From: Rhodocyclales bacterium GT-UBC
GTDB taxonomy: Bacteria; Pseudomonadota; Gammaproteobacteria; Burkholderiales; Rhodocyclaceae
Direction: 5' to 3'
DNA: 64,000 bases
Assembly (NCBI GenBank): GCA_003583745.1
Contig: QXPY01000011.1
Location: forward strand, 165,151-229,150
Shown here: positions 25,654 to 34,934 of the stretch, piece by piece
Position numbering within the stretch: position 1 is the stretch's first letter
How the letters are laid out: the number at the start of each line of letters is the position of its first letter
Position numbers and translations under genes: made by a program
Notes under the pieces: model-generated
What the model saw: only the letters and a program-made list of their open reading frames with translations
What the model was told of the DNA's origin: nothing
Database searches by the model: none

Positions 25654-26616
25654 TCAGGCTGCAATGTGCTGATTAGCAGCCGCAGCCGTCAACTCATCCC
25701 GGCTCAGTACGTAGTCGCTGCTGTTTTCAAGCCGCTCCACTGCCAGGTCAATAAAGCGCCTTACCCGGGCCGGTTGGGCCTGGCGGCTGCCGTAGTAGAT
25801 GAACATCTGGTAGCTGTCAGTCATATGTTCAAGCAGCAAGGGAACAAGGCGTCCATTGCGGATCATAGAAATGGCGGAGGGTACTGCGATTTGGGCGATG
25901 ATTTCGCCAGCCAAAGTGGCGTGCAGTTCCAATTGTTCATCATTGGTACAAAAAGCCGGATGAATCGGGTGCTCCTGCTCGCCGCCATTCACCCGCACCC
26001 GCCAGGGCACGACCCGACCATTGTCCGAACGGCGAAATGCGCTACAGCGGTGGGTGGTCAATTCGTCGAGGCTGCGCGGGGCGCCATGTTTGCGCAAATA
26101 GCTTGGTGCCGCGCAGATCACCATCTGCATGGGAAACAGCGGGCGGGCGATCAATCCCTCCTCGGGCGAAGAACCCAGGCGAAACCCCACGTCGACACGC
26201 TCCTCAACCCAGTTGCTGCGCCGATCGTCCAGCTGAATGTCCGGTTGTACCTCGGGATAGAGACGACAGTATTCCTCCATCACAGGGCTAATGACCGCCA
26301 GGGAAACTGAACGGGGGCCGACGATGCGCAACGGTCCCGCCAAATCCTCCCGGGTCTGGCGCGCGCCATTCAGCGCCTGTTGCAGGCCAAGCAGCGATGG
26401 CTGGACTGCTTCAAAGAAACGCTGTCCCTCCTCTGTCAGGGACATGCTGCGGGTCGTACGGTGAAAGAGCCGGACTCCTAAATGCTGCTCCAACTGCCCC
26501 AGGGCCTTGCTGGCAGCTTGGGGGGAAATCTGCTGGGTGGCGGCGGCTTTGCTCAGACTGCCCGTCTCCACGGTGCGGATGAAGGTGGTGATGGAACGCA
26601 ATTCGTTGATGGGCAT
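25654..26616 (-). CDS. LysR-family transcriptional regulator
   Basis: 320 residues. The N-terminal helix-turn-helix (ELRSITTFIRTVETGSLSKAAATQQISPQAASKALGQLE) is followed by a substrate-binding domain (GPLRIVGPRSVSLAVISPVMEEY, VGFRLGSSPEEGLIARPLFP). The GSLSKAA, ASKALGQLE and THRCSAFR segments fit the CrgA-type subgroup. It is divergent from the YqhD-like gene, with 127 bases between start codons that contain an AT-rich dyad (AAATA-ATACAAAC-TATTT) fitting LysR T-N11-A boxes. It probably activates the divergent operon in response to an aldehyde or alcohol; the inducer is unknown. Confidence 0.88.
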   Translation of the reverse strand: MPINELRSITTFIRTVETGSLSKAAATQQISPQAASKALGQLEQHLGVRLFHRTTRSMSLTEEGQRFFEAVQPSLLGLQQALNGARQTREDLAGPLRIVGPRSVSLAVISPVMEEYCRLYPEVQPDIQLDDRRSNWVEERVDVGFRLGSSPEEGLIARPLFPMQMVICAAPSYLRKHGAPRSLDELTTHRCSAFRRSDNGRVVPWRVRVNGGEQEHPIHPAFCTNDEQLELHATLAGEIIAQIAVPSAISMIRNGRLVPLLLEHMTDSYQMFIYYGSRQAQPARVRRFIDLAVERLENSSDYVLSRDELTAAAANQHIAA

Positions 26617-26743
26617 GGGGCTGCGCGCTCAATTGGCATCTATTGGTTGTAAATAATACAAACTATTTGCCACTAGTTCGATGTTTGTTCGGAAACTAAA
26701 GTTCGGTCATCGCATGTGACGCAACTTCTTCAGGAGAACATTC

Positions 26744-27892
26744 ATGGACAACTTTACTTTCTTCAATCCCACCAAGGTCGAGTTCGGCAAGGACAAGGAA
26801 CAGGCCATCGGCCAGCATCTGGCCGAGCATGGCGTCAAAAAGGTACTGCTGACCTACGGGAGTGAGCGCATCAAGCGCGACGGTCTCTTTAGCGTCGTCA
26901 GCAAGAGCCTGAGCGAGCGGGGTATCCAGATCGTGGAATGCGGTGGCATCGTCAGCAACCCGGTGATTTCCAAAGTGCGCGAAGCCATCACCCTGGCCCG
27001 CAGCCAGCAGGTCGATGCCGTTCTGAGCGTCGGCGGCGGCTCCGTGCTGGACAGCTCCAAGGCCATTGCCGCAGGCGTGCGTTACGATGGGGATGTGTGG
27101 GATCTGTTCATCGGCAAGGCCAGCATCGACAGCGCCCTGCCGGTATTCGACATCCTCACCCTGGCCGCCACGGGTAGCGAGATGAACAGCGGAGCGGTGG
27201 TCACCAATGAGGCCACCCAGGAAAAGTTCGCCATCCAGTCGGTGCATACCTTCCCCAAGGTCTCCATCGTCAATCCGGCCCTGATGCAGACGGTGTCGCG
27301 GGACTACCTGGTCTATTCCGCCGCCGACATCATCGCCCACTCCATCGAGGGCTATTTCACTGCCACGGTGCAGCCGAAGATTCAGTCCCGCCTGGTGGAA
27401 TCGGTCATCACCACGGTGATGGAGACCACGGAGTTGCTGCTGGCCAACCCGAAAGACTACAACGCCCGCGCCGAATTTGCCTGGGCCGCCACCCTGGCCC
27501 TCAATGGCATCACCTATGCCGGCACTTCGGGCTTCGGCTATCCCAACCACATGATCGAGCACTCCCTCTCGGCCCTGTTCAACGTGCCCCACGGCGCCGG
27601 CCTGTCGGTGGTGATGCCGGCCTGGATGAAGTGGTACCACAGCCGCAATCCGGCCCAGTTCGAGCGCTTTGCCCAGCAGATCTTCGGCCTAAAGACGGCA
27701 GAAGAAGGCATCGCCGCCCTGGAGAAGTGGTTCGACAAGATCGGCACCCCCACCCGCCTGTCCCAGCTGGGGATTACCGCCGCCGAGCTGCCGGCCATCC
27801 TCGACAACCTGCAGGGCAATGCCCAGTGGTTTGGCCTGGCCGGAACCTATACCCGGGAAGTGCTGGCCGACATCCTGAAGCGCGCCCTTTAA
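26744..27892 (+). CDS. Iron-type alcohol dehydrogenase, YqhD/butanol-dehydrogenase-like
   Basis: 382 residues, full length for the family. Starts with NFTFFNPTKVEFGKDKE, has the cofactor site VGGGSVLDSSKAIAAG, and the metal-binding set Asp/His/His/His in SAADIIAHSIEGYF, PNHMIEHSLSALFNVPHGAG. YqhD enzymes reduce short-chain and toxic aldehydes with NADPH. GAGAAC with AGGAG upstream provides the ribosome site. First gene of a likely operon with an SDR and an exporter, under the divergent LysR. Confidence 0.9.
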   Translation: MDNFTFFNPTKVEFGKDKEQAIGQHLAEHGVKKVLLTYGSERIKRDGLFSVVSKSLSERGIQIVECGGIVSNPVISKVREAITLARSQQVDAVLSVGGGSVLDSSKAIAAGVRYDGDVWDLFIGKASIDSALPVFDILTLAATGSEMNSGAVVTNEATQEKFAIQSVHTFPKVSIVNPALMQTVSRDYLVYSAADIIAHSIEGYFTATVQPKIQSRLVESVITTVMETTELLLANPKDYNARAEFAWAATLALNGITYAGTSGFGYPNHMIEHSLSALFNVPHGAGLSVVMPAWMKWYHSRNPAQFERFAQQIFGLKTAEEGIAALEKWFDKIGTPTRLSQLGITAAELPAILDNLQGNAQWFGLAGTYTREVLADILKRAL

Positions 27893-27912
27893 TCTGCTGA
27901 AGGAGAATGGAC

Positions 27913-28740
27913 ATGAAAGAGCTAATTGTTGTTGTCGGCGCCGGTTACATCGGCCAGGCCATCGCCCGCCGTGTCGGCACAGGCAAGCACCTGCTGCTTG
28001 CCAATCTCACTGAGCAGGCCTCAGCCGAGGCGGCAGAGACACTGGCCAACGCAGGCTTTGAGGTCAGTGCCATGGCGGTGGATATTTCCTCTCGCAGTTC
28101 GGTGCAGTCCTTGGTGGACAAGGCGGCTTCCCTCGGCGCGATTACCGGGCTCGTACATGCGGCGGGGGTTTCGCCTTCCCAGGCCCCCATCGAAACCATC
28201 CTGAAGGTGGATCTCTACGGCACGGCCCTGTTGCTCGAACTGTTTGGCAACATGATGGAGCGTGGTGGCTCCGGGGTCGTAATCTCCTCCCAGTCCGGTC
28301 ACCGACTGCCGGCCCTGACACCTGAACAGGACCGCCTGCTGGCCACCACGCCCACCGAGGACTTGTTGCAACTGGAGATGCTGCAGCCCGGCCAGGTTAC
28401 CGACACCCTGCATGCCTACCAGCTTTCCAAGCGTGGCAACTCCCTGCGGGTGATGGCTGAGGCGGTGCGCTGGGGCCAGCGTGGTGCGCGGATCAACACC
28501 ATCAGCCCCGGCATCATCATCACGCCGCTGGCTCGGGACGAACTCAACGGGCCGCGCGGTGCGGGCTATCGCCGCATGATCGAAACCTGCGCCGTGGGCC
28601 GCGCCGGCACGCCGGACGAAGTCGGCAATGTGGCCGCGCTGCTCATGGGGCCGGACGGCGGTTTCATCACGGGCAGCGACTTCCTGATGGATGGGGGCGT
28701 GACGGCTGCCTACCGGTTCGGCGAACTTGCCCCTCAATAG
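27913..28740 (+). CDS. Short-chain dehydrogenase/reductase
   Basis: 275 residues from ATG 27913, 7 bases after AGGAG; the ATG at 27907 is too close to that site. The Rossmann motif GAGYIGQAIA is atypical (GxGxxGxA spacing as in some SDR subgroups), but LVHAAGVSPSQAP, the catalytic Ser in SSQSGH, YQLSKRGN with the Tyr-Lys pair and NTISPGIIITPL are present. An insertion between the Ser and Tyr segments (LTPEQDRLLATTPTEDLLQL) marks the subgroup. It oxidises or reduces an alcohol/carbonyl with NAD(P); substrate unknown. It sits 20 bases after the YqhD-like gene. Confidence 0.87.
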   Translation: MKELIVVVGAGYIGQAIARRVGTGKHLLLANLTEQASAEAAETLANAGFEVSAMAVDISSRSSVQSLVDKAASLGAITGLVHAAGVSPSQAPIETILKVDLYGTALLLELFGNMMERGGSGVVISSQSGHRLPALTPEQDRLLATTPTEDLLQLEMLQPGQVTDTLHAYQLSKRGNSLRVMAEAVRWGQRGARINTISPGIIITPLARDELNGPRGAGYRRMIETCAVGRAGTPDEVGNVAALLMGPDGGFITGSDFLMDGGVTAAYRFGELAPQ

Positions 28741-28763
28741 CGTTCACGGATCGGCACATCAAA

Positions 28764-29996
28764 ATGACCGGACAGGCCTCAGTGCATACCGAGCAAAGAC
28801 AGCTGGCGGGTTCAACGCCAGAGGGGGATATCAAGGTGCTCGCCATCCTGAGTGTCCTGATGTCCTTTGCCTCCATTTCCACGGACCTCTACCTGCCGGC
28901 ATTGCCGGCGATGGGGGCATCCCTGCACGCGGATGCCGGTTCGGTGGAACTGACCATTTCCGGCTACCTGATCGGTTTCAGCATCGGTCAGCTCTTCTGG
29001 GGACCCATCAGCGACCGCCATGGCCGCCGCCTGCCCATTTCCCTGGGGCTGCTCCTGTTCATCGTCGGTTCGGCGGGTTGCGCCCTATCCACCAGCGTGC
29101 CGATGATGATCGGCTGGCGCCTGGTACAGGCCGTGGGGGCATGCGCCAATGTGGTGCTGTCCCGGGCCATGGTGCGGGACCTCTACGGGGGCCATCAGGC
29201 AGCCCGGATGTTGTCGGTGCTGATGACTGTCATGGCCGTCGCGCCCCTGATCGGCCCCAGCGTGGGCGGGCTGATTCTCCGTGTGGCCTCCTGGGAAGCC
29301 ATCTTCTGGCTGCTGGTGGGCGTTGGCCTGCTCACCCTCTGGTTCCTGAGGGTGCTGCCGGAAACCCTGCCGCCTGAACGGCGTAACGCCCTCTCGATTC
29401 TCTCGGCCTTTCTGGGTTACGCCCAACTGCTGCGACAGCCCGGGCTGCTGGCCTATGCAGGGGTCGGCGGCAGTTTCTATGGCGCCATGTTTGCCTACGT
29501 GGCGGGCACTCCGGTGGCCTATATCACCCATCATCAGGTATCGCCCCAGCACTACGGCCTGCTTTTTGCCCTCGGTATTGTCGGCATCATGGTGGCGAAC
29601 CAGCTCAATGCCCGTCTGGTGCGCCGTTTCGGCATTGATCGCCTGATCAGCTTTGGTGCCGGACTGGCAACCGTCTCCGGGGCCGTGTCCGCCCTCAATG
29701 CCTGGCATGACTGGGGCGGGCTATTGGGGCTGGTGGTACCGCTCTTCTTCTTTGCCTCGGCCACGGGCTTCATCGTCGCCAATGCCATCGTGGGGGCCCT
29801 GGAAAGTTACCCGGATCGGGCTGGTTCCGTTTCCGCCCTGATCGGTGCCCTGCAGTACGGCGCCGGGATTTTCGGTTCCGCCTGCGTGGGCTACTTTGCT
29901 GACGGCACCCCGTTTCCGATGTGTCTGACCATCGCAACTTTTGGGCTGGGCAGTCTCGTGTTTTGCTTTGGGCTCAGGTCGGGAAGAAGTACCTGA
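28764..29996 (+). CDS. Bcr/CflA-type major facilitator exporter
   Basis: 410 residues and about 12 membrane helices. The N-terminal helix AILSVLMSFASISTDLYLPALPAM has the acidic Asp of the Bcr/CflA subfamily, followed by GQLFWGPISDRHGRRLP (MFS motif A), RLVQAVGACANVVLSRAMVRDLY and APLIGPSVGG (motif C). Such proteins export drugs, sulfonamides or cysteine-pathway metabolites by proton antiport. It lies 23 bases after the SDR gene and probably exports a compound related to what the two dehydrogenases handle. Confidence 0.88.
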   Translation: MTGQASVHTEQRQLAGSTPEGDIKVLAILSVLMSFASISTDLYLPALPAMGASLHADAGSVELTISGYLIGFSIGQLFWGPISDRHGRRLPISLGLLLFIVGSAGCALSTSVPMMIGWRLVQAVGACANVVLSRAMVRDLYGGHQAARMLSVLMTVMAVAPLIGPSVGGLILRVASWEAIFWLLVGVGLLTLWFLRVLPETLPPERRNALSILSAFLGYAQLLRQPGLLAYAGVGGSFYGAMFAYVAGTPVAYITHHQVSPQHYGLLFALGIVGIMVANQLNARLVRRFGIDRLISFGAGLATVSGAVSALNAWHDWGGLLGLVVPLFFFASATGFIVANAIVGALESYPDRAGSVSALIGALQYGAGIFGSACVGYFADGTPFPMCLTIATFGLGSLVFCFGLRSGRST

Positions 29997-30354
29997 GAAC
30001 CAACTCGCCTAAATGGCTGTTTTGATTGTGTAAGAATCCTCTCAATGTTCTACCTCTGAACGACGGCTTTGGCCGATGAGCACAGAGTCGTCCTCCGGCA
30101 GGTTTCGGAGTTGAGCAGCCTCTCGAATTTCCGGCGCCCGGATTACTCTCCCGTCCGGCTGTGGCCGACTAGAGCCGGTCGCAACTTCCCGTCAGCCAAT
30201 GTTCGCCTCTACGACTGCCTTCCAGAATTCCGATAGACGGCACCCGACCCGCTGCTATCGTTCGGCTTGGGCTGGTCAAGTTGATGATTCCGTCTGGTCA
30301 GATCGGATGCGATTTTGGGATCAACACAACGCGATTCAGCAAATACCCCGCGTT
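29997..30354. other. Intergenic region, 358 bases, no recognisable feature
   Basis: Lies between the exporter stop and the lysA stop. I see no gene, tRNA, clear terminator or transposase remnant. Segments such as CTGTGGCCGACTAGAGCCGG look like degenerate intergenic repeat sequence, but nothing can be assigned. Confidence 0.5.
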
Positions 30355-31590
30355 TCAACAGTTTTCCAATGCCAGCAGTTCGGCTACCGTCTGACGACGG
30401 CGAATGAGTCTGACTTCACCGCCATCAATCAGCACTTCCGGGATCAGCGGGCGGGTATTGTAGTTCGACGACATCGATGCTCCGTAAGCGCCGGCATCAT
30501 GGAAAACCAGCCAGTCGCCGATTTCCGCCGTCGGCAAGGTTCGTGGAATGACCGTTCCGCCTTCTTCCTGCGTGAACACGTCACCCGATTCGCACAGTGG
30601 TCCGGCAACGACGGTCGGGCGCTGATCGGTCGTGCGGGCTGCGCCGTCGGGCTTCAGCACGCTGATTTCGTGATGGCTGCCATACATCGCCGGGCGCATC
30701 AGGTCATTGAAACCGGCGTCGCACAATACGAAGTGATTGCTGCCGGCGTCCTTCTTGGCGCGCACCTCAGCGATCAGCTTGGCGGATTCGGCAACGAGGA
30801 AGCGGCCCGGTTCGATTTCCAGCGTCACCGGGTGACCGAGGTGCGCTTCGACTTCACAACGAGCCTTGTCCCACAGGCTGAAGTAGTGCGCGGTATCGAT
30901 GCGCTCGCCATCGACGGTGTACGGAATCGACAGGCCGCCGCCGGCCGAAATCGCCTGCAGGTCGTGACCGCTGGCCTTCACCTGGGCGACCATCGCATCG
31001 CAGACTTCGGCGAGATGGCTGTAATCGACGCCCGAGCCGATGTGCATGTGCAGGCCGACCAGATTGAGGCCATAGCGCTCGATCAGTGCGTAGGCTTCAT
31101 CCAGGTGCTCATGCCAGATGCCGTGCTTGCTGGTTTCGCCGCCGGTATTGGTTTTCTGGCTGTGGCCGTGGCCGAAGCCCGGGTTGATGCGCAGCCATAC
31201 CGGATGGCCGGGACTAGCCTGGCCGAGCTGTTCCAGCATTTGCGGGCTGCCGGCGTTCACCGGCACTTTCAGTTCGACCACGCGCGCCAGGGTGGCGCGA
31301 TCAAGCAGGTCGGCTGTAAACACGATATCGCTGTGCACGCCACCAAGAGAAAAGCCGGCAGCAAGAGCGCGCTCGATTTCGCCCAGCGAAACGGAATCCA
31401 CCTTCACACCCTGTTCGCGCATCAGACGCAGGATGTGCGTGTTCGAGCAGGCCTTCTGCGCAAAGCGGATCACGTCGAACTGGCGCAGCTGGCCGATGCG
31501 TTCACGGATGATGGCAGCGTCGTAAATCCAGCACGGCGTGCCGTATTCGCGGGCGATCTGCACCAGTTGCGGGCCATTGACGGGCTTCAT
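30355..31590 (-). CDS. lysA: Diaminopimelate decarboxylase
   Basis: 411 residues from ATG 31590, which has GAGGA about 8 bases upstream; the in-frame ATG at 31596 abuts it. E. coli-type LysA: PLP Lys in DVIRFAQKACSN (about 48), SVSLGEIERALAAG, INPGFGHGHSQKTNTGGETSKHGIW, LHMHIGSGVD with the active-site His, EIEPGRFLV and GPLCESGDVF with the catalytic Cys from the partner subunit. It decarboxylates meso-diaminopimelate to lysine, the last step of lysine synthesis. The neighbouring divergent ArgP-type gene is 95 bases from its start. Confidence 0.94.
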   Translation of the reverse strand: MKPVNGPQLVQIAREYGTPCWIYDAAIIRERIGQLRQFDVIRFAQKACSNTHILRLMREQGVKVDSVSLGEIERALAAGFSLGGVHSDIVFTADLLDRATLARVVELKVPVNAGSPQMLEQLGQASPGHPVWLRINPGFGHGHSQKTNTGGETSKHGIWHEHLDEAYALIERYGLNLVGLHMHIGSGVDYSHLAEVCDAMVAQVKASGHDLQAISAGGGLSIPYTVDGERIDTAHYFSLWDKARCEVEAHLGHPVTLEIEPGRFLVAESAKLIAEVRAKKDAGSNHFVLCDAGFNDLMRPAMYGSHHEISVLKPDGAARTTDQRPTVVAGPLCESGDVFTQEEGGTVIPRTLPTAEIGDWLVFHDAGAYGASMSSNYNTRPLIPEVLIDGGEVRLIRRRQTVAELLALENC

Positions 31591-31685
31591 GTTCATTTCC
31601 TCACGGTTTCTTGTCGGGATGCTATTCAATCAAACCACCGCGCCGTGGTAAAACGATCTTTTCTAATTGGCATGCAGGCTGGCTA

Positions 31686-32573
31686 ATGCTCGATTACAAA
31701 TTGCTCGAAGCGCTCGATGCCGTTGCGGCCGCCGGCAGTTTCGAAGGCGCGGCGCAGCGCCTGCACCTCACCCAGTCGGCAATCTCGCAGCGCATCCGCC
31801 AGCTGGAAGAGCGCAGCGGAACGGTGCTGCTGGTGCGCGATACTCCGGTGCGCGCCACAGCGGCGGGGCAGAAACTGCTGGCGCATGTGCGGCAGGTACG
31901 GCTGCTGGAAGCCGAACTGCAGGAAACGCTGGAGACGGCTGCCTCAGACTGGTTGACGCTGCGCATTGGCGTGAACGCGGACAGCCTGGCGCTGGGTCTT
32001 GTCGCCGCGATCACCCCCAGCCTGCAGGCGGCGCGGATTCTGCTCGATTGTGTGGTGGCGGACGAGGCTCAAACGCTCGACCAGTTGCGCTCCGGTGAGG
32101 TACTCGGCTGTATTGGCACACAGCCCCAGCAGATAGCCGGCTGTGGCGTTATACCCCTTGGTGTAATGCAGTATGTGCTGGTGGCTACACCGGAATTTGT
32201 CGCCCGCTGTTTTCCTGCCGGGCTGGGCGCCGATGCATTGGCTGATGCGCCCGCCGCCGTTTACGGCCAGCAGGACAGCATTCATCGTCGCTGGTTGCGT
32301 GAGGCCTGGGGCTTGCAGCAGGGCGATTATCCCTGTCATGTCATTCCGGATTCGACCGCACTCTTTGGCGCCGTGTGCGCCGGACTGGCCTACGGTTTGG
32401 TTCCCCTGGCGCAAGCAAAAGACGGGCTTGAACGAGGTGTATTGTGCGAGCTGGCCGCAGGCGAGCCGATCAGCTTGCCGCTGTTCTGGCACCACTGGAG
32501 CCGCCAGACGGCCCCCGCCCGCGTGCTGGCCGATGCGGTGGCACTTTTTGCGGACAAGCTCGCCAACCGATGA
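31686..32573 (+). CDS. ArgP/LysG-type LysR regulator
   Basis: 295 residues from ATG 31686. The N-terminus MLDYKLLEALDAVAAAGSFEGAAQRLHLTQSAISQRIRQLEERSG (two blocks) fits the ArgP (IciA)/LysG subfamily. The effector domain includes LRIGVNADSLA and IPLGVMQYVLVATPEF. ArgP/LysG proteins sense lysine or arginine and control amino-acid export and lysine genes. Divergence from lysA suggests lysine-responsive control of lysA, whereas E. coli lysA uses LysR for this. An open frame runs upstream to 31611 but no better start exists. Confidence 0.85.
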   Translation: MLDYKLLEALDAVAAAGSFEGAAQRLHLTQSAISQRIRQLEERSGTVLLVRDTPVRATAAGQKLLAHVRQVRLLEAELQETLETAASDWLTLRIGVNADSLALGLVAAITPSLQAARILLDCVVADEAQTLDQLRSGEVLGCIGTQPQQIAGCGVIPLGVMQYVLVATPEFVARCFPAGLGADALADAPAAVYGQQDSIHRRWLREAWGLQQGDYPCHVIPDSTALFGAVCAGLAYGLVPLAQAKDGLERGVLCELAAGEPISLPLFWHHWSRQTAPARVLADAVALFADKLANR

Positions 32574-32728
32574 ATAGACGGAATGAATCGTCCCGGGTTG
32601 CGTAGAGGCGCCGCAGTTTTGGTACAGGCGCCTGCGGCCAGAGTTGGCGCTCGAAGCTTGGCGATATCTGGCCCCGACGGACTTTGTTCATCGCACTCAC
32701 CCTGCGCCGCGTCTCGATCAAAAGTGCG

Positions 32729-34306
32729 CTAAGCCCGAAATTTGGCCACTTCCAGTTCCAATGCCTTGGCCAGCGTTGCCAGTTCATGCGCCGCCGACGA
32801 AACTTCGTTGGCGGATGCTCTGCCGGCATCGGTCATCTGGGCAATTTTTTCGACATTCTGGGCAATCTCGACCCCGGAGATACGTTGCTCCTTGAGCGCC
32901 TGGGATATATCGGTAATCGAACACATCACGCCTGCCGAGCTATCGTTGATTTTCTGCATCGATGCACCGGCGTTGCGGATCTGGCTGACGCTCTGACCAA
33001 CCAGGTCATTGCTTTCCTGCATTGCCCTCGCGGCGGCGTCGCTACTGACCTGGATGGAGTGAACCATGTTGGTGATCTGCTGGGCCGAACTGGTTGTGCG
33101 TTCCGCCAATTTTCTGACCTCGTCGGCAACCACGGCAAAGCCACGCCCTTGTTCGCCGGCCCGGGCTGCCTCGATGGCGGCATTCAGGGCCAGCAGATTG
33201 GTTTGGTCTGCCACTTCCTTGATGACGCTGACAATGCTACCAATCTCGGTTGCCTGGCGTCCCAGATCGTCCATTTGCTGGGCGGCTTTAACCACGACAG
33301 TTTCGATCTGCAATATTTCGCCAACGGCAACACTGACCTCTCGTCCACCGGTTTGAGATAGCTCATTCGCCTGGTTGGCTTTGTGCTCGGCTTGATTTGC
33401 ATTTTCAGCGACCTGGTCGATGCTGACCGAAAACTCTTCGACCGCAGCCGCAACCGTTGAACTGGCATCACTTTGCGTGCTCGTGCTTTGCAACAGGCCT
33501 GAAGAAGTGTCGGCCAGTCGATTTGCCGCGCTGGCAAGCTGGTTCGACCGTTGATGGGTTCGCTGAACAATGGCCTGCAGATCGCTGACAAAATCGTTCA
33601 CATCCGAAGCAATATCAGCCAGTTCATCTTTGCCATGCATGACCAGTCTTTGCGTCAGATCGCCTTGCTTGATAGGCACCAAGCCTGACGACAATTGAGC
33701 CAGGCCACGCTTCAGCGACGTCGAGACGAACATCACGGTGCCGACATTCAGCGTGGTGATCAGGGCGATCAGGATGACGATTTCCCAGAATGTCTGATCG
33801 GAGACCGCCTTGGCTTCCTGAATGCCCTTGGCAGCCTCGGCTTGTCGGGCCTCGATGAATTTTTCCAGTGCACCGTGAAGTGGCTTGAACTGCTGGTTAT
33901 AGAGCGGAACAAGCGCGTCGTTGGCTGCCTGGGCGTTGGTTTTTGCCAGGTCGATGAGCTTCCGTGAGGCTTCATCGTACTGGCGCCATTGGTCGAGAAT
34001 CCGCTTCAGTTCGTCGCGAATTTCAACGCGTTTGATGACGCCGATGGCAATGTCGCCGTTCTTCGCGATATTTTTTTCCGCATCGGAGAAAACATCCTTG
34101 GTCTCCTGCTGCGTTGGGTCGAGCATGATTGTCGACAGTGCGCTGGCCTTGATTTCAAGGAGGTTCGCTACATACGACTGGCGTCGGTGGGCTGCATCTT
34201 CCTTGCTCTGGATATTTCCCAAGCCGAAGATCGTCACGAATAAAATCGCCAGCAAACCCAGCGTGGTTACTGCACTGAGGTAGGTAATTTTTGTACGAAT
34301 TTTCAT
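32729..34306 (-). CDS. Methyl-accepting chemotaxis protein (four-helix-bundle sensor)
   Basis: 525 residues from ATG 34306. TM1 about 7-30, periplasmic helical domain about 31-185 of four-helix-bundle type ([41 protein letters not shown]), TM2 about 187-208, HAMP, then a cytoplasmic coiled coil with the CheA/CheW-contact hairpin [21 protein letters not shown] at about 365. It signals to the flagellar chemotaxis kinase. No C-terminal CheR-tethering pentapeptide is present. Stand-alone gene; its ligand is unknown. Confidence 0.92.
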   Translation of the reverse strand: MKIRTKITYLSAVTTLGLLAILFVTIFGLGNIQSKEDAAHRRQSYVANLLEIKASALSTIMLDPTQQETKDVFSDAEKNIAKNGDIAIGVIKRVEIRDELKRILDQWRQYDEASRKLIDLAKTNAQAANDALVPLYNQQFKPLHGALEKFIEARQAEAAKGIQEAKAVSDQTFWEIVILIALITTLNVGTVMFVSTSLKRGLAQLSSGLVPIKQGDLTQRLVMHGKDELADIASDVNDFVSDLQAIVQRTHQRSNQLASAANRLADTSSGLLQSTSTQSDASSTVAAAVEEFSVSIDQVAENANQAEHKANQANELSQTGGREVSVAVGEILQIETVVVKAAQQMDDLGRQATEIGSIVSVIKEVADQTNLLALNAAIEAARAGEQGRGFAVVADEVRKLAERTTSSAQQITNMVHSIQVSSDAAARAMQESNDLVGQSVSQIRNAGASMQKINDSSAGVMCSITDISQALKEQRISGVEIAQNVEKIAQMTDAGRASANEVSSAAHELATLAKALELEVAKFRA

Positions 34307-34471
34307 GAGCGTCAGACCCTCCGGAGCCGGTGTGAAACTATGCAACAAGGTTTATTAATTTTAGCATATTTATAAAATTAGTCATTTGATTTTAGGGGTA
34401 ACGCATCGTGGTGTGGCGCTTGGGCGAGCGCAGCGGCGATTTCACTTCGCTTCCGGAGAACCGATCGACGT

Positions 34472-34498
34472 AAAAAAGCCCGCCGGTGACGGGCGGGC
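34472..34498 (-). terminator. Intrinsic terminator after the cytochrome c gene
   Basis: On the minus strand GCCCGCC...GGCGGGC followed by TTTTTT. It ends the cytochrome-porin/cytochrome c transcript before the chemoreceptor gene. Confidence 0.88.
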
Positions 34499-34534
34499 AA
34501 GGTCGGACCGGGGCGGTGGATTGCCCCGTTGTGT

Positions 34535-34915
34535 TTATTTCAGAGTCGAGAGATAGGCGATCACATCGGCCCGGGCGCCGGCTTCGGGCAGTCCGTCGTA
34601 TTTCATCTTGCCGGCGGGGACGATCTTGCGCGGCTGGGCGATGTAGGCGTCGATCTTGTCGCTGGCCCAGATGATGCCGCTTTGTTTCATGGCATCCGAG
34701 TAGCCGGAGAAGTCGGCGATGCTGCCCGCCTTGCGGCCGATGATGCCGAACAGCGGCGGGCCTTTCTTGCTCTTGCCGGGGACGGCGCTGTGGCAGTCGC
34801 CGCATTCCTCGGCAAAGACGTCGGCGCCTTTCCTGGCGTCGCCGGCGGCGAAGACGGGGTGGCAAAACAGCGCGCCCAGAGCGACGCCGGCAGCGATGAT
34901 CGAAAGCTTGGTCAT
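34535..34915 (-). CDS. Small periplasmic class I cytochrome c
   Basis: 126 residues with signal peptide (to about VFA-AG, residue 24). A single haem site C38GDCH42 and a C-terminal Met ligand in PAGKMKYDGL (about 103), the c2/mitochondrial-type arrangement (KKGPPLFGIIGRKAG, FSGYSDAM). It is a soluble periplasmic electron carrier. It lies 20 bases downstream of the outer-membrane cytochrome-porin gene and is probably co-transcribed, making it the natural shuttle between the porin and inner-membrane cytochromes. Confidence 0.92.
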   Translation of the reverse strand: MTKLSIIAAGVALGALFCHPVFAAGDARKGADVFAEECGDCHSAVPGKSKKGPPLFGIIGRKAGSIADFSGYSDAMKQSGIIWASDKIDAYIAQPRKIVPAGKMKYDGLPEAGARADVIAYLSTLK

Positions 34916-34934
34916 GTCAGTTTCCCGTATCGGT

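Noticed and set aside
25469..25672. A 67-codon plus-strand frame
   Set aside because: No ribosome site, no family features, and it starts inside the terminator hairpin.
30199..31686. A 495-codon plus-strand frame opposite lysA
   Set aside because: Antisense to a lysA gene with all catalytic motifs; no domain of its own.
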